A stretch of 64,000 nucleotides of DNA, from the NCBI RefSeq assembly GCF_026686735.1, contig NZ_CP113432.1, positions 2,655,001 to 2,719,000 of the forward strand, in the 5' to 3' direction. The position numbers were made by a program, and so were the translations under genes. This DNA comes from Pseudomonas triclosanedens (GTDB lineage Bacteria > Pseudomonadota > Gammaproteobacteria > Pseudomonadales > Pseudomonadaceae). Each line of letters begins with the position of its first letter. Within the stretch, counting starts at the first letter, position 1. Below, piece by piece: positions 8,235 to 19,315 of the stretch. Below the pieces are notes generated by a model, which did no database searches, was not told the DNA's origin, and worked only from the letters and a program-made list of their open reading frames with translations.

Positions 8235-9119
8235 ATGCCTCGCTCCCGTTTCATTTCCACCGTCCTGCCGGTTCTCCTGCTGATCGTCTCGATGGCCTCC
8301 ATCCAGTCCGGCGCCTCGTTGGCCAAGAGCCTGTTCCCGCTGGTCGGCGCCGAAGGCGTGACGGCCATGCGCCTGATCTTTGCCGCCATCATACTGTTGG
8401 CCATCCTGCGTCCCTGGCGCTCCTCGCTGAAGGGCAAGTCGCTGGCGCCGCTGATTGCCTACGGCGTGACGCTGGGCGGGATGAACCTGATGTTCTACAT
8501 GGCTCTGCAGACCGTGCCGCTGGGGATCGCGGTGGCGCTGGAGTTCACCGGGCCGCTGGCGGTGGCGCTGTATTTCTCGCGCAAGCCGATCGATTTCCTG
8601 TGGATCGGGCTGGCGGTGTTCGGCCTCTGGCTGCTGCTGCCGATCGGCGATCTGGGGCACGGTGTGGACCCGAAAGGTGCCGCGCTGGCGCTGGCGGCCG
8701 GCGTCTGCTGGGGGCTGTACATCATCTTCGGTCAGCGTGCCGGCAACGACCTGGGCGCCCAGGGCGCGGCGCTGGGGGTGACGATCGCGGCGATCTGCGT
8801 GGCGCCCATCGGTATCGCCCATGCCGGCAGCTCGCTGCTGGATATCGGCATCCTTCCGGCCCTGCTGGGCGTGGCGGTGCTTTCCAGCGCGCTGCCGTAC
8901 ACGCTGGAAATGATCGCCCTGACGCGCCTGCCGGCGCGCACCTTCGGCACGCTGATGAGCATCGAGCCAGCGTTCGGTGCGATCTCCGGGCTGGTGTTCC
9001 TGGGCGAGCAACTGACGACGCACCAGTGGCTGGCCATCGGCGCGATCATCGCCGCCTCGGTGGGCACCACGCTCAGCAGCCGGCCCAAGGCGCCGCTGGC
9101 AGCGCCGGCGGCCGACTGA
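8235..9119 (+). CDS. EamA/DMT-superfamily exporter, RhtA-like
   Basis: A 294-residue inner-membrane protein with ten hydrophobic segments forming two EamA repeats (about 10-140 and 150-285). Length and the internal repeat fit the RhtA threonine/homoserine exporter group (ALEFTGPLAVALYFSRKP, SALPYTLEMIALTRLP, SIEPAFGAISGLVFLGE). The ATG at 8235 is the first methionine before the first membrane helix; the longer open frame upstream is antisense to the regulator gene. It is probably controlled by the divergent XRE-cupin protein. The exported substrate is unknown. Confidence 0.85.
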   Translation: MPRSRFISTVLPVLLLIVSMASIQSGASLAKSLFPLVGAEGVTAMRLIFAAIILLAILRPWRSSLKGKSLAPLIAYGVTLGGMNLMFYMALQTVPLGIAVALEFTGPLAVALYFSRKPIDFLWIGLAVFGLWLLLPIGDLGHGVDPKGAALALAAGVCWGLYIIFGQRAGNDLGAQGAALGVTIAAICVAPIGIAHAGSSLLDIGILPALLGVAVLSSALPYTLEMIALTRLPARTFGTLMSIEPAFGAISGLVFLGEQLTTHQWLAIGAIIAASVGTTLSSRPKAPLAAPAAD

Positions 9120-9122
9120 CGA

Positions 9123-10541
9123 TCAACCGGGCTGGCGCGCGTCGCCCAGCCGTTTCTCGTTCAGCACGATCTGGCGCTTCGCACTGCGCGCAAGGCGGAT
9201 GCAGAGCATCACTGCGGCGCAGGTCAGGCCGACGATCAGCCCTTCCCACAGGCCGCGCGGGCCGGTCGGATCCTGTACCCAGTGGGTCAGGCCGAGGATG
9301 TAGCCCACCGGCAGGCCGATACCCCAGTAGGCGAACAGGGTCATGATCATGGTCGCGCGGGTGTCCTGGTAGCCGCGCAGCGCGCCGGCGGCGGTGACCT
9401 GCACGGCGTCGGAGAACTGGAATAGCGCGGAGAACACCAGCAGCGTGGCGGCCAGTGCCAGTACCTCCGGGTCCTGGGTGTAGAGCGCAGCGATATGGTC
9501 GCGCATCAGCAGCATGCCGCCGGCGGAAAGACAGGCGTAGGCGAGCGCCGCGCCCATGCCCACTCCGGCTGCGAAGCGCGCATCGCGCGGGGCGCCGGCA
9601 CCGAGGGACTGGCCGACGCGCACCGTGACCGCCATCGCCAGCGAGTAGGGAATCATGAACACCAGAGCGCTGAAGTTCAGCGCGATCTGGTGACCTGCGA
9701 CGACCTTCTCACCCAGTTCGCCGATCAGCAGGGCGATCACCGAAAAAATGCTCGACTCGGCAAATACCGCGATGCCGATGGGCAGACCGACCGCCAGCAG
9801 GCTGCCGATGACCTTGGCGCTGGGCAACTCCCAGTGGGCGAACAACTGGCTGGGCTTGTACGCCTTCGCCCAGTTCACCCAGAACAGCATGCCCAGCAGC
9901 ATGAACCACATCACCGCGCCAGTGGCCCAGCCGCAGCCAGGGCCGCCCAGGGCTGGGAAGCCGAGGTGGCCGTAGATCAGAACGTAGTTGATCGGGATGT
10001 TCAGCAGCAGACCGCAGATGCCCAGCACCATGCTCGGCCGGGTGCGGCCGAGGCCGTCGCTGTAGCAGCGCAGCACGTGATACAGCGCCACTGCGGGCAT
10101 GCCGCAGGCGATGCCGCGCAGGTAGAAACGGCTCGGTTCGATCAGCGCCTCCTCGACCTTCATCGCGCGCAGCATCGGTTCGGAGAGCAGCCACAGGGTT
10201 GCCGCCGCCAGCGGGCCGACCAACAGCGCCAGCCACAGCGCCTGGCGTACCAGCGGGCCGGTGGAGGGCTGGTCGCCCGCGCCGAAGCGCTGTGCCACCT
10301 TGGCGGTGGTGGCGAGGAGGGTGCCAGTCATCAGCAGGAACACCGGAATCCAGATCGAGTTGCCCAGCGCCACTGCCGCGAGGTCTCGCGGACTGACACT
10401 GCCGGCCATCACCGCATCGACGAAGCCCATTGCGGCGGTCGCCAACTGGCCGACCATGATCGGCGCGGCGAGGGTCAACAGTTCCTTGAGTTCGAGGCTG
10501 GTGCGCCGTCCACGGGAGACGGGCTGGGTGATGCTGGTCAC
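9123..10541 (-). CDS. pmpM: MATE-family multidrug efflux pump, PmpM/NorM type
   Basis: A 472-residue, 12-helix MatE transporter in two homologous halves (LLTLAAPIMVGQLATAAMGF near the N-terminus, LLAVGLPIGIAVFAESSIFS at the start of the second half). Length and location near pdxB fit the NorM-like pump PmpM of P. aeruginosa, which exports cationic drugs using H+. It converges on the EamA gene with only three bases between the stop codons. Gene symbol by family resemblance. Confidence 0.8.
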   Translation of the reverse strand: MTSITQPVSRGRRTSLELKELLTLAAPIMVGQLATAAMGFVDAVMAGSVSPRDLAAVALGNSIWIPVFLLMTGTLLATTAKVAQRFGAGDQPSTGPLVRQALWLALLVGPLAAATLWLLSEPMLRAMKVEEALIEPSRFYLRGIACGMPAVALYHVLRCYSDGLGRTRPSMVLGICGLLLNIPINYVLIYGHLGFPALGGPGCGWATGAVMWFMLLGMLFWVNWAKAYKPSQLFAHWELPSAKVIGSLLAVGLPIGIAVFAESSIFSVIALLIGELGEKVVAGHQIALNFSALVFMIPYSLAMAVTVRVGQSLGAGAPRDARFAAGVGMGAALAYACLSAGGMLLMRDHIAALYTQDPEVLALAATLLVFSALFQFSDAVQVTAAGALRGYQDTRATMIMTLFAYWGIGLPVGYILGLTHWVQDPTGPRGLWEGLIVGLTCAAVMLCIRLARSAKRQIVLNEKRLGDARQPG

Positions 10542-10709
10542 GGCGATCCTTTTCCTTTGCCAGAGTAGCGGCGAGAAGATTTCGGGAAGCCGGCCAGTTT
10601 AAGGGCTGTCGGCTCAGTCAGGAAAGCCCGGGTTGCCCCTTGTGCGCCGGGCGGGACCGCGCGCGGGCACGCTGGTACAGTAGCCGGTGCCGATTTCTGG
10701 AGTCAGCCC

Positions 10710-11858
10710 ATGCGTATCCTTGCCGATGAGAACATTCCCCTGGTCGAAGCCTTCTTCGGCAGCCACGGCGACATCCGCCGCCTGCCGGGGCGCGGTATCG
10801 ATCGCGCCGCCCTTGGCGATGCCGAAGTACTGCTGGTGCGTTCGGTTACCGATGTCAGCCGCGAGCTGCTGCAGGGCAGCCAGGTGAAGTTCGTCGGCAC
10901 TTGCACCATCGGTACCGATCACCTGGACCTGGCCTATTTCGCCGAGGCTGGCATCGCCTGGTCCAGCGCGCCGGGCTGTAACGCTCGTGGCGTTGTGGAC
11001 TGGGTGCTGGGCAGCCTGCTGGCGCTGGCCGAAGTGCACGGAGCGAACCTGGCCGAACGTCGCTACGGGGTGGTCGGCGCGGGGCAGGTGGGTGGTCGCC
11101 TGGTGGATGTATTGCGTGGCCTGGGCTGGGACGTACGAGTTTGCGACCCGCCGCGCCAGCGTGCCGAAGGTGGCGATTTCTGCGAGCTGGACGAGATCCT
11201 GCGTGAGTGCGACGTGATCAGCCTGCACACGCCGCTGACCCGCGACGGCACGCATCCGACCCGTCATCTGCTCGATGCCGGGCGTCTTGCGGCACTGCGC
11301 CCTGGCACTTGGCTGCTCAACGCCAGCCGTGGCGGCGTGGTCGACAACACCGCGCTACGTGAGCATCTGGCGAGCGGCGCCGAGCTGGACGTAGCACTGG
11401 ATGTCTGGGAGGGAGAGCCACAGGTGGACGTCGACCTGGCCGCACGCTGCCGCATCGCCACGCCGCACATCGCCGGCTACAGCCTGGATGGCAAGCTGCG
11501 CGGAACGGCGCAGATCTATGACGCCTTCTGCGCCTGGCGTGGCTGCCGGCCGGAGGTGGTGCTGGACGACCTGCTACCTGCGCAATGGCTCGCCGAGCTG
11601 AGCCTTACCGAAGAGTGCGACCCGCAGTGGGCGCTGGCCATGCTGTGCCGCGCGGTATACGACCCGCGCAGCGACGATGCGGCATTCCGGCGGAGCCTGG
11701 TGGGCGACGAGCAGGCGCGGCGCAAGGCGTTCGACGTGCTGCGCAAGCACTATCCGCCGCGCCGCGAGATTACTGGGTTGTGGGTGGACATCCAGGGCGA
11801 TGCGCTGGCCCTGGAGCGTCTGCTCGGAGCACTGGGGGCGAACCGCGTCGGCGAGTGA
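10710..11858 (+). CDS. pdxB: Erythronate-4-phosphate dehydrogenase
   Basis: A 382-residue D-2-hydroxyacid dehydrogenase, full length for PdxB, acting second in the DXP-dependent pyridoxal phosphate pathway. It carries the NAD-binding glycine motif GAGQVG (123-128) and the catalytic arginine in NASRGGVVD (Arg207), glutamate in DVWEGEP (Glu236) and histidine in TPHIAGYS (His253). A C-terminal PdxB dimerisation region follows from about residue 285. It is a single gene with its own short promoter gap. Confidence 0.95.
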   Translation: MRILADENIPLVEAFFGSHGDIRRLPGRGIDRAALGDAEVLLVRSVTDVSRELLQGSQVKFVGTCTIGTDHLDLAYFAEAGIAWSSAPGCNARGVVDWVLGSLLALAEVHGANLAERRYGVVGAGQVGGRLVDVLRGLGWDVRVCDPPRQRAEGGDFCELDEILRECDVISLHTPLTRDGTHPTRHLLDAGRLAALRPGTWLLNASRGGVVDNTALREHLASGAELDVALDVWEGEPQVDVDLAARCRIATPHIAGYSLDGKLRGTAQIYDAFCAWRGCRPEVVLDDLLPAQWLAELSLTEECDPQWALAMLCRAVYDPRSDDAAFRRSLVGDEQARRKAFDVLRKHYPPRREITGLWVDIQGDALALERLLGALGANRVGE

Positions 11859-11868
11859 CGCCGACGCT

Positions 11869-12042
11869 TCAGCGGCGCAGCGGCTCGCAGCTCTTGTCCA
11901 GTTCACGGCAGGCGCGCTGGATCATATCTTCAGTGATGGGGATTTCACGGCCCTGGGCATCGATGATCGAGCCGCCCACTGGCTGCTGCGGATCACGGGG
12001 AAGGGGGCTGCGGTCGGGTTCGCGATGGTGTTGCAAGCTCAT
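11869..12042 (-). CDS. Conserved small protein, PA1571 family (57 aa)
   Basis: A 58-codon minus-strand frame from ATG at 12040-12042 to TGA at 11869-11871, ten bases beyond the pdxB stop. It encodes a 57-residue soluble protein whose core (QQPVGGSIIDAQGREIPITE, then DMIQRACRELDKSCEPL) matches what I recall of a short Pseudomonas-specific family named after PA1571. No function is known. The reading frame, codon choice and conserved core support a real gene; the family name is from memory. Confidence 0.7.
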   Translation of the reverse strand: MSLQHHREPDRSPLPRDPQQPVGGSIIDAQGREIPITEDMIQRACRELDKSCEPLRR

Positions 12043-12267
12043 GGCCAGTCTCCTCTACAACGTTGAGTGCAGTCTAGGCAGATCACATGAAGCCTCGGTG
12101 ACAAGGGCCGTCGCGACGGCGCCGGTGAATCGTCACCAACAGCGGCAGACGAGTTCGCTCTCGCAGGTTGCATGCCAACCGCGAGGCCCCTGGTCCGCTT
12201 GTCGTTATAGTGAAGGTCGACCCGGCGTTGCGCCGGTAGTTCGATCAGGATGCCCTTCGAGGTGAGT

Positions 12268-13395
12268 ATGGACGGCTTTCGAGTAGGTCTGATCATCAAT
12301 CCGCTCGCCGGTATCGGCGGGCCGACGGCGCTCAAGGGTAGCGACGGCGTCGCCGACCTGGCCCTGGCGCGCGGTGCGCAGCCTCGCGCGGCGGAGCGCA
12401 CACGGGTGGCTCTGGAACAGTTGTTGCCGGTGCGCGAGCGCCTGGAGTTCCTGACGTTTCCCGGCCCGATGGGTGCCGACCTGCTGGCCGAGATGGGCTT
12501 CAGCCATCGCCTGGTTGGCGCGCTGGAAGGCGAGCGCAGCTCCGCGACGGATACCCGTCACGCGGTGCAGGCGCTGCAGGAAGCCGGTGTCGCGCTGATC
12601 CTCTTCGCCGGCGGCGACGGCACCGCGCGGGATGTCGCCGAGGTGGCACGCGAAGGCCAGCCCGTGCTGGGTATTCCGGCCGGGGTGAAGATCCACTCCG
12701 GCGTCTACGCCATCAGCCCGCGCGCCGCTGGAGCGCTGGCGCGGCGTCTGGTGGACGGCGGCCTGGTGCGCCTGACCCAGGGCGAGGTGCGCGATCTCGA
12801 CGAGGCTGCCCTGCGTGACGGTCGCGTCGCGGCGCGCTGGTACGCCGAGCTGACGGTGCCCGAAGAGGGGCACTTCATGCAGCACGTCAAACAAGCGGGC
12901 ATGGAAACCGAGGAACTGGTGCTGGCCGACCTCGCCGCCTGGCTGGAAGACAGTTGGGAGCAGGGCGTGCGCTACGTCTTCGGCCCTGGCTCCACGCTGC
13001 ACGGCCTGGCTGCCGACCTGAGCCTGCAGACCACCCTGCTGGGCGTGGACGTGATCGAGAACGGCGAAGTGATCGCCCGCGACGTCACCGAGGCGGAGCT
13101 GTTCGCCCTGGTACACGGCCATCCGGCCTTCCTGCTGGTCACCGCCATCGGTGGCCAGGGCCATATCCTCGGGCGTGGCAACCAGCAGATCAGCCCGCGC
13201 GTACTGCGCGCCATCGGTATCGACCGCCTGCGGGTGATCGCCACCAAGCGCAAGCTGGGTACGCTGGAGGGGCGTCCGCTGCTGGTGGACAGTGGCGACG
13301 CCGCGCTGGACGCCAGCTTCCCGGCGGCGGTGCGGGTGTGGGCAGGCTACAAGGAAGAACTGCTCTATCCGCTGGGCTGGGGAGCGGAGAGCTGA
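12268..13395 (+). CDS. ATP-NAD kinase / AcoX-family protein
   Basis: A 375-residue protein with the NAD kinase-like nucleotide fold. It shows GLIINPLAGIGG at the N-terminus and the diagnostic GGDGT motif (LFAGGDGTARDVAEV), followed by GIPAGVKIHSGVYA. This group (ATP-NAD kinase, AcoX-like) is longer than housekeeping NadK and its substrate is not settled. The ATG at 12268 is chosen because GAGGTGAG sits just upstream; an in-frame ATG at 12250 would add six residues. It is monocistronic or co-transcribed with the GFA gene 84 bases downstream. Confidence 0.85.
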   Translation: MDGFRVGLIINPLAGIGGPTALKGSDGVADLALARGAQPRAAERTRVALEQLLPVRERLEFLTFPGPMGADLLAEMGFSHRLVGALEGERSSATDTRHAVQALQEAGVALILFAGGDGTARDVAEVAREGQPVLGIPAGVKIHSGVYAISPRAAGALARRLVDGGLVRLTQGEVRDLDEAALRDGRVAARWYAELTVPEEGHFMQHVKQAGMETEELVLADLAAWLEDSWEQGVRYVFGPGSTLHGLAADLSLQTTLLGVDVIENGEVIARDVTEAELFALVHGHPAFLLVTAIGGQGHILGRGNQQISPRVLRAIGIDRLRVIATKRKLGTLEGRPLLVDSGDAALDASFPAAVRVWAGYKEELLYPLGWGAES

Positions 13396-13479
13396 CACCA
13401 CTCCGGGGTTGGGTGGTGGAACGTCATTGCGTTGTTCTAGACTCCAGCAACTTCGCGAACGCGGCAAAGGAGTGGGGCG

Positions 13480-13881
13480 ATGAATGCTGGTGGTTGTCTG
13501 TGCGGCGCGGTGCGCTACGAGGTCAGCGGCGAGCTGGCGCCGATCCAGGTCTGCCACTGCAGCCAGTGCCGCAAGGCGCAGGGCGGCCCCTTCGCCACCA
13601 ACATTCCTGTCGCCGCCGCTGATTTCAGGTTGCTGTCCGGCGCGGATGCGCTGGTGCATTTCCGTTCTTCGCAAGATAAGCGCCGCGTGTTCTGCGGGCG
13701 CTGCGGTTCGCCGATCTACAGTGCGCGTGACTCGCGCCCGGAGGTTTTGCGCTTGCGTGCGGGAACCCTGGACGAGCCATTGCGGACAAAGCCCGAAGGG
13801 CACTACTACATTGAGTCCAGAGCCGGATGGTGGCCACTGGACGACGCATTGCCGAGACACATCGGCGCGAAGCCGGGATGA
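13480..13881 (+). CDS. GFA (glutathione-dependent formaldehyde-activating)-type zinc protein
   Basis: A 133-residue member of the GFA/CENP-V fold family. The zinc ligands are all visible: CxC at Cys6/Cys8, CHCSQC at Cys25/27/30 and CGRC at Cys72/75. The family is named after a formaldehyde-glutathione condensing enzyme, but most members have no proven activity, so only the fold is claimed. It is preceded by AAAGGAG and the start codon is clear. The next gene begins 39 bases later on the same strand. Confidence 0.85.
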   Translation: MNAGGCLCGAVRYEVSGELAPIQVCHCSQCRKAQGGPFATNIPVAAADFRLLSGADALVHFRSSQDKRRVFCGRCGSPIYSARDSRPEVLRLRAGTLDEPLRTKPEGHYYIESRAGWWPLDDALPRHIGAKPG

Positions 13882-13920
13882 GGGAGCTGGCATGAGGCCG
13901 GCGGAAGTTAGGGAGTATCG

Positions 13921-15048
13921 ATGTCTGTGTCTGTTGAACCGACGTTTCGCGTTCTGGTGTTGGGCGGATATGGGAACTTTGGCAGTCTGATCGTTCGCCG
14001 ACTGAGTGGGATCGACGGGATTCGCGTACTGGTCGGCGGCCGCGACCAGAAGCGCGCCAGCGAACTGGCGCGTGAGGTAGGTGGCGAAGCGGTGTGCCTG
14101 GACATGAACCAGCCAACGCTCTCCGGCCGTCTCGTTGAGTTGAAGGTCAACCTGGTCATCTCCACCGCGGGGCCGTTCCAGGGCCAGGACTACCGCGTCG
14201 CCCGCGCCGCCATCGGAGCCCGTGCGCACTACATCGATCTGGCCGACGCCCGTGCGTTCGTCTGCGGCGTCACCGAGCTCGATCGCGCGGCGCGCAGCGC
14301 CGGCGTGCTGGTGTGCAGTGGCGCGAGTTCGGTACCGGCGCTCAGTGCGGCGGTGATCGACCAGTTGCTGCCGCGTTTCCAGCGGCTGGACAGCATCCAC
14401 CACGGCATCAGCTCGTCGGCGAAGATTCCTGGCGTAGCGACGCTCGCGGCAGTGCTGGGCTATTGCGGCAAGCCCGTGCGGCAGTGGCGCGATGGCCAGT
14501 GGCAGGTCGTCCATGGCTGGCAGGGCCTGAGCGTGCACGACTTTCCCAGGCCGCTGGGCCGGCGCTGGGTTGCCCACTGCGACGTGCCGGACCTGGAGCT
14601 GTTCGCACAGCGCTATCCCGGCGTGCGCGAGGTACGGTTCTCTGCCGGCCTGGGCTTGCGTCTTACCCAGCTTGGCACCTGGGGGCTGTCATGGCTGGTT
14701 CGCGGTCGCCTGCTGAAGAATGCCGCGTTGCTGAGCAACGGCCTGCATCGCCTGGGTGTGGCGCTGCAGCCGTTTGGCGATGGGCGCAGCGGCATGTTCG
14801 TGCAACTGCGGGGCGTGGATGAGACGGGCAGATCGCTGGCATTGTGCTGGGAGCTGATCGCCCTTGACGATCACGGCCCGAACATCCCCTGCATGGCGGC
14901 GGTGGCCCTCGCTCGCAAGCTGGCTTCGGGGCAGCTTCGCCAGCGCGGCGCGATGCCTTGCGTCGGCCTGGTCAGCGTCGATGACTACCTCGCCGAGCTC
15001 GATGGCCTGAAGGTGTCCCACGGCGTGCGGGACGTCGCCGGGCACTAG
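13921..15048 (+). CDS. Saccharopine dehydrogenase-like NAD(P)-binding protein
   Basis: A 375-residue protein with an N-terminal Rossmann fold (VLVLGGYGNFGS, glycines at 15, 16, 18 and 21) followed by STAGPFQGQDYRVARAAI and HYIDLAD, typical of the saccharopine dehydrogenase/trans-acting enoyl reductase-like group. The C-terminal half is family-like but has no recognised catalytic residues. The reaction is unknown. It is probably co-transcribed with the GFA gene and ends before the msu promoter region. Confidence 0.75.
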   Translation: MSVSVEPTFRVLVLGGYGNFGSLIVRRLSGIDGIRVLVGGRDQKRASELAREVGGEAVCLDMNQPTLSGRLVELKVNLVISTAGPFQGQDYRVARAAIGARAHYIDLADARAFVCGVTELDRAARSAGVLVCSGASSVPALSAAVIDQLLPRFQRLDSIHHGISSSAKIPGVATLAAVLGYCGKPVRQWRDGQWQVVHGWQGLSVHDFPRPLGRRWVAHCDVPDLELFAQRYPGVREVRFSAGLGLRLTQLGTWGLSWLVRGRLLKNAALLSNGLHRLGVALQPFGDGRSGMFVQLRGVDETGRSLALCWELIALDDHGPNIPCMAAVALARKLASGQLRQRGAMPCVGLVSVDDYLAELDGLKVSHGVRDVAGH

Positions 15049-15062
15049 TGCGGGGTGTTTCC

Positions 15063-15095
15063 CTGGCAACAGTGGATCAGCAGCACTGTTGCCAG
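15063..15095. promoter_or_regulatory. Long dyad upstream of the msu sigma-54 promoter
   Basis: CTGGCAACAGT and ACTGTTGCCAG are perfect 11-base inverted arms around an 11-base loop. They lie about 60-95 bases upstream of the -24 element of the msu promoter. There is no T-tract, so it is a poor terminator. Position and symmetry fit an upstream activator site for a sigma-54 enhancer-binding protein, SfnR being the obvious candidate. Confidence 0.5.
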
Positions 15096-15155
15096 GCTGA
15101 CAGGAAATGCCCCCGCAGCCCGGCTGAACTGCCCTGAAATCATACATTTCCCTGT

Positions 15156-15171
15156 TGGTACGGGCCTTGCT
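15156..15171 (+). promoter_or_regulatory. Sigma-54 promoter of the msu operon
   Basis: TGGTACGGGCCTTGCT matches the -24/-12 consensus TGGCACG-N4-TTGCW at all but one position, with correct GG-to-GC spacing (GG at 15157-15158, GC at 15169-15170). It lies about 44 bases upstream of the msuE ATG. The operon ends with a sigma-54 activator gene, which supports real use. Confidence 0.8.
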
Positions 15172-15214
15172 CAGGAGGACTGTATCCAGCGCAACAGCCA
15201 ACAGGGAAAGCCCC

Positions 15215-15775
15215 ATGACCAGCTCCATCAAAGTGGTCGCCGTATCCGGCGGCACCTATCGCCCCTCGCGCACCCTCGTGCTCACCCAGGCCGTGCTCGC
15301 CGAACTCGGAGAGCGCCTGCCGGTACAGACACGCCTGATCGAACTCGCCGATATCGCCCGGCCGCTTGGCGCTGCGCTGTCGCGCCAGGAATTGCCCGCC
15401 GAACTGGAGCAGACCCTCCAGGAGATCGAGAGCGCCGACCTGCTGGTCGTCGCTTCGCCGGTCTACCGTGGTTCCTATCCGGGGCTGCTAAAGCACCTGT
15501 TCGACCTGGTGGACATGAACGCCCTGATCGATACCCCGGTACTGCTCGCCGCCACCGGCGGCAGCGAGCGCCATGCGCTGGTCCTCGATCACCAGTTGCG
15601 GCCGCTGTTCAGCTTCTTCCAGTCGATCACCCTGCCCATCGGCGTTTACGCCAGCGAGGCCGACTTCGCCAACTACCAGATTTCCAGCGAGACGCTGCGT
15701 GCGCGAATCCAGTTGGCCGCCGAACGTGCTGCGCCGCTGTTCGCCGCCCATCCGCAATTGCTGAAAACCGCGTAA
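15215..15775 (+). CDS. msuE: NADH-dependent FMN reductase of the methanesulfonate system
   Basis: A 186-residue flavodoxin-like NADPH-dependent FMN reductase-family protein, the exact length known for MsuE. The N-terminal phosphate-binding loop is [11 protein letters not shown], and [18 protein letters not shown] is the typical central motif. It supplies FMNH2 to the two monooxygenases encoded next. The ATG at 15215 follows the sigma-54 promoter and begins directly before the first beta-strand; the upstream in-frame extension covers the promoter and was rejected. msuD starts ten bases after the stop. Confidence 0.92.
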   Translation: MTSSIKVVAVSGGTYRPSRTLVLTQAVLAELGERLPVQTRLIELADIARPLGAALSRQELPAELEQTLQEIESADLLVVASPVYRGSYPGLLKHLFDLVDMNALIDTPVLLAATGGSERHALVLDHQLRPLFSFFQSITLPIGVYASEADFANYQISSETLRARIQLAAERAAPLFAAHPQLLKTA

Positions 15776-15785
15776 GGACTCATCG

Positions 15786-16931
15786 ATGAACGTGTTCTGG
15801 TTCCTCCCCACCCACGGCGACGGCCATTTCCTCGGTACCAGCGAAGGCGCGCGCCCGGTCTCGCTGCCTTACCTCCGGCAGATCGCCCAGGCCGCCGACT
15901 CCCTCGGCTACTACGGCGTGCTGATTCCCACCGGCCGTTCCTGCGAGGACTCCTGGGTGGTCGCCTCGGCCCTGGCGCCGCTCACCGAGCGTCTGCGTTA
16001 CCTGGTGGCGATCCGGCCGGGGATCATCTCGCCGACCGTGTCCGCACGCATGGCCGCGACCCTGGACCGACTGTCCGGCGGGCGCCTGCTGATCAATGTG
16101 GTCACCGGTGGCGACCCGGACGAGAATCGTGGCGATGGCATTCACCTCAGTCATGCCGAACGCTATGAAGTCACCGACGAATTCCTGCGCATCTGGCGCC
16201 GCGTGCTGCAGGGCGAGGCAGTGGATTTCGCCGGCAAGCACCTGCAGGTGGAGAACGCCAAGGCGCTCTATCCGCCGATCCAGAAACCCTATCCGCCACT
16301 GTATTTCGGCGGCTCCTCGGCCGAGGCCCACGACCTTGCCGCCGAACAGGTGGACGTCTACCTGACCTGGGGCGAGCCGCCACACGCGGTTGCGCAGAAG
16401 ATCGCCGACGTGCGCGAGAAGGCGGCCAGGCAGGGGCGTACCGTCAAGTTCGGCATCCGCCTGCACGTGATCGTCCGCGAGACCGCCGAGCAAGCCTGGC
16501 AGGCCGCCGACAGACTGATCGCCAACATCTCCGACGAGACCATCGCCAACGCGCAGAAATCCTTCGCCCGCTTCGACTCCGAAGGCCAGCGGCGCATGGC
16601 TGCTCTGCATGGCGGGCGTCGTGACCAGTTGGAGATCTACCCGAACCTGTGGGCCGGTGTCGGCCTGGTGCGAGGCGGTGCCGGCACCGCGCTGGTCGGC
16701 GATCCGCAGCAGGTCGCCGAGCGCATCAGGGAGTATGCGGACCTGGGGATCGACAGCTTCATCTTTTCCGGCTACCCGCACCTGGAAGAGGCCTATCGCT
16801 TCGCCGAGCTGGTCTTCCCGTTGCTGCCCGAGCCCTACGCCAGCCTGGCCGGGCACGGTGTCACCAATCTTACCGGGCCGTTCGGCGAAATGATCGCCAA
16901 CGACGTGCTGCCCGGGCGCAAGGCCGGCTGA
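15786..16931 (+). CDS. msuD: FMNH2-dependent methanesulfonate monooxygenase
   Basis: A 381-residue bacterial luciferase-like TIM barrel of the SsuD/MsuD group. It shows [17 protein letters not shown] at the N-terminus, a TWGEPP loop, and [14 protein letters not shown] near residue 300. With FMNH2 and O2 it cleaves short alkanesulfonates to sulfite and aldehyde. Its place between an FMN reductase and an MsuC-like monooxygenase favours MsuD over SsuD, since no ssu transporter genes are near. Expressed for sulfur scavenging under sulfate limitation. Confidence 0.9.
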   Translation: MNVFWFLPTHGDGHFLGTSEGARPVSLPYLRQIAQAADSLGYYGVLIPTGRSCEDSWVVASALAPLTERLRYLVAIRPGIISPTVSARMAATLDRLSGGRLLINVVTGGDPDENRGDGIHLSHAERYEVTDEFLRIWRRVLQGEAVDFAGKHLQVENAKALYPPIQKPYPPLYFGGSSAEAHDLAAEQVDVYLTWGEPPHAVAQKIADVREKAARQGRTVKFGIRLHVIVRETAEQAWQAADRLIANISDETIANAQKSFARFDSEGQRRMAALHGGRRDQLEIYPNLWAGVGLVRGGAGTALVGDPQQVAERIREYADLGIDSFIFSGYPHLEEAYRFAELVFPLLPEPYASLAGHGVTNLTGPFGEMIANDVLPGRKAG

Positions 16932-17003
16932 ACCGGCACCGTGCGAACCGTCGCGCCGGGTCGTCGCCCGGCGCGCATTCCCATTCATGAAGAGGTAGCG
17001 AGC

Positions 17004-18184
17004 GTGAACGCCACTACGCGTCTCGACGCACAGACTCCCGGGCAGATAGCCCAACGCCTGGCCGCCGGTTTCGCCGAAACCGCCGCCGAGCGCGACATCC
17101 GTGGCGGCACTCCGAAGGCCGAGCGCGACGCATTGCGCCAGAGCGGCCTGCTGTCGCTGATCATTCCCACCGAATACGGCGGGCTCGGCGCCAGTTGGAG
17201 CGAGACGCTGGACATCGTGCGCCAGTTCGCCGTGGCGGACAGCTCCATCGCCCATGTGTTCGGCTTCCAGCACCTGATGCTGGCTACCGTGCGGCTGTTC
17301 TCCCGGCCCGAACAATGGCAGCCGTGGTTCGAACTCACCGCGCGCAACCGCTGGTTCTGGGGCAATGCGCTGAACCCGCTGGACACCCGCACCATCTCGC
17401 GCACCTTCGATAGCTGGCGCGAATTCTCCGGGCGCAAGAGCTTCTGTTCCGGTGCGCTGGATTCGGAAATGCTCATCGCCTCGGCCCTCGACGGCGAGGG
17501 CGGCAAGCTGCTGATCGCCGCCATTCCCACCGCGCGCAGCGGCATCAGCCTGGCCCACGACTGGGACAATATGGGCCAGCGCCAGACCGACAGCGGCAGC
17601 GCCACCTTTGAGCGGGTGCGGGTGGAGGAGAGTGAGCTGCTGCTCGACCCCGGCCCGCTGAGCACACCGTTCGCCTGCCTGCGCCCGCTGATTGCGCAAC
17701 TGATCTTCACCCACGTGTTCCTCGGCATCGCCGAAGGTGCGTTCGAGGAGGCCCGCCAGTACACCCGCAAGGAAAGCCGGCCGTGGTTCCGCTCCCCGGC
17801 ACCGGAGGTCGGAGAAGACCCCTACGTGCTGGCCCACTATGGCGAGTTCTGGGTCGGCCTGGAAAGCACCCGGTTGCTGGTGCGCCGCGCCGCCCAGATG
17901 CTGGACGAAGCCTGGAGCAAGGGCGCCACCCTCGACGCCGAGGAACGCGGCCGGCTGGCGGTGGCCATCGCCACGGCCAAGGTCGCCGCCACGCGCAACG
18001 GGCTGGCGTTGTGCAGCCGGATATTCGAAGTGACCGGCGCGCGCTCCACCCACGCCGCGCTGCGCATGGACCGCTACTGGCGCAACCTGCGCACTCAGAC
18101 CCTGCACGACCCGGTGGACTACAAGGTCCGCGAACTGGGCGAGTGGGCACTCAACCAGCAACTGCCGCAGCCGACCTTCTACTC

Positions 18185-18188
<4 letters not shown>
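17004..18188 (+). CDS. msuC: FMNH2-dependent methanesulfinate monooxygenase (acyl-CoA dehydrogenase fold)
   Basis: A 394-residue flavoprotein of the acyl-CoA dehydrogenase/DszC-type monooxygenase family (LIIPTEYGGLGASWSETLD, then ALDSEMLIASAL and HDWDNMGQRQTDSGS). MsuC oxidises methanesulfinate to methanesulfonate, the substrate of MsuD. The GTG at 17004 is preferred: GAGG lies eight bases upstream and the helical N-terminus starts there. It overlaps the sfnR start by four bases. A close relative, SfnB/DszC, cannot be excluded from sequence alone, but the gene order supports MsuC. Confidence 0.85.
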
Positions 18189-19303
<1,115 letters not shown>

Positions 19304-19315
19304 TCCGCCGAAGCC

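Noticed and set aside
15063..15095. Intrinsic terminator after the saccharopine-dehydrogenase-like gene
   Set aside because: The hairpin is perfect but has a long loop and no following T-tract. An activator site was judged more likely.
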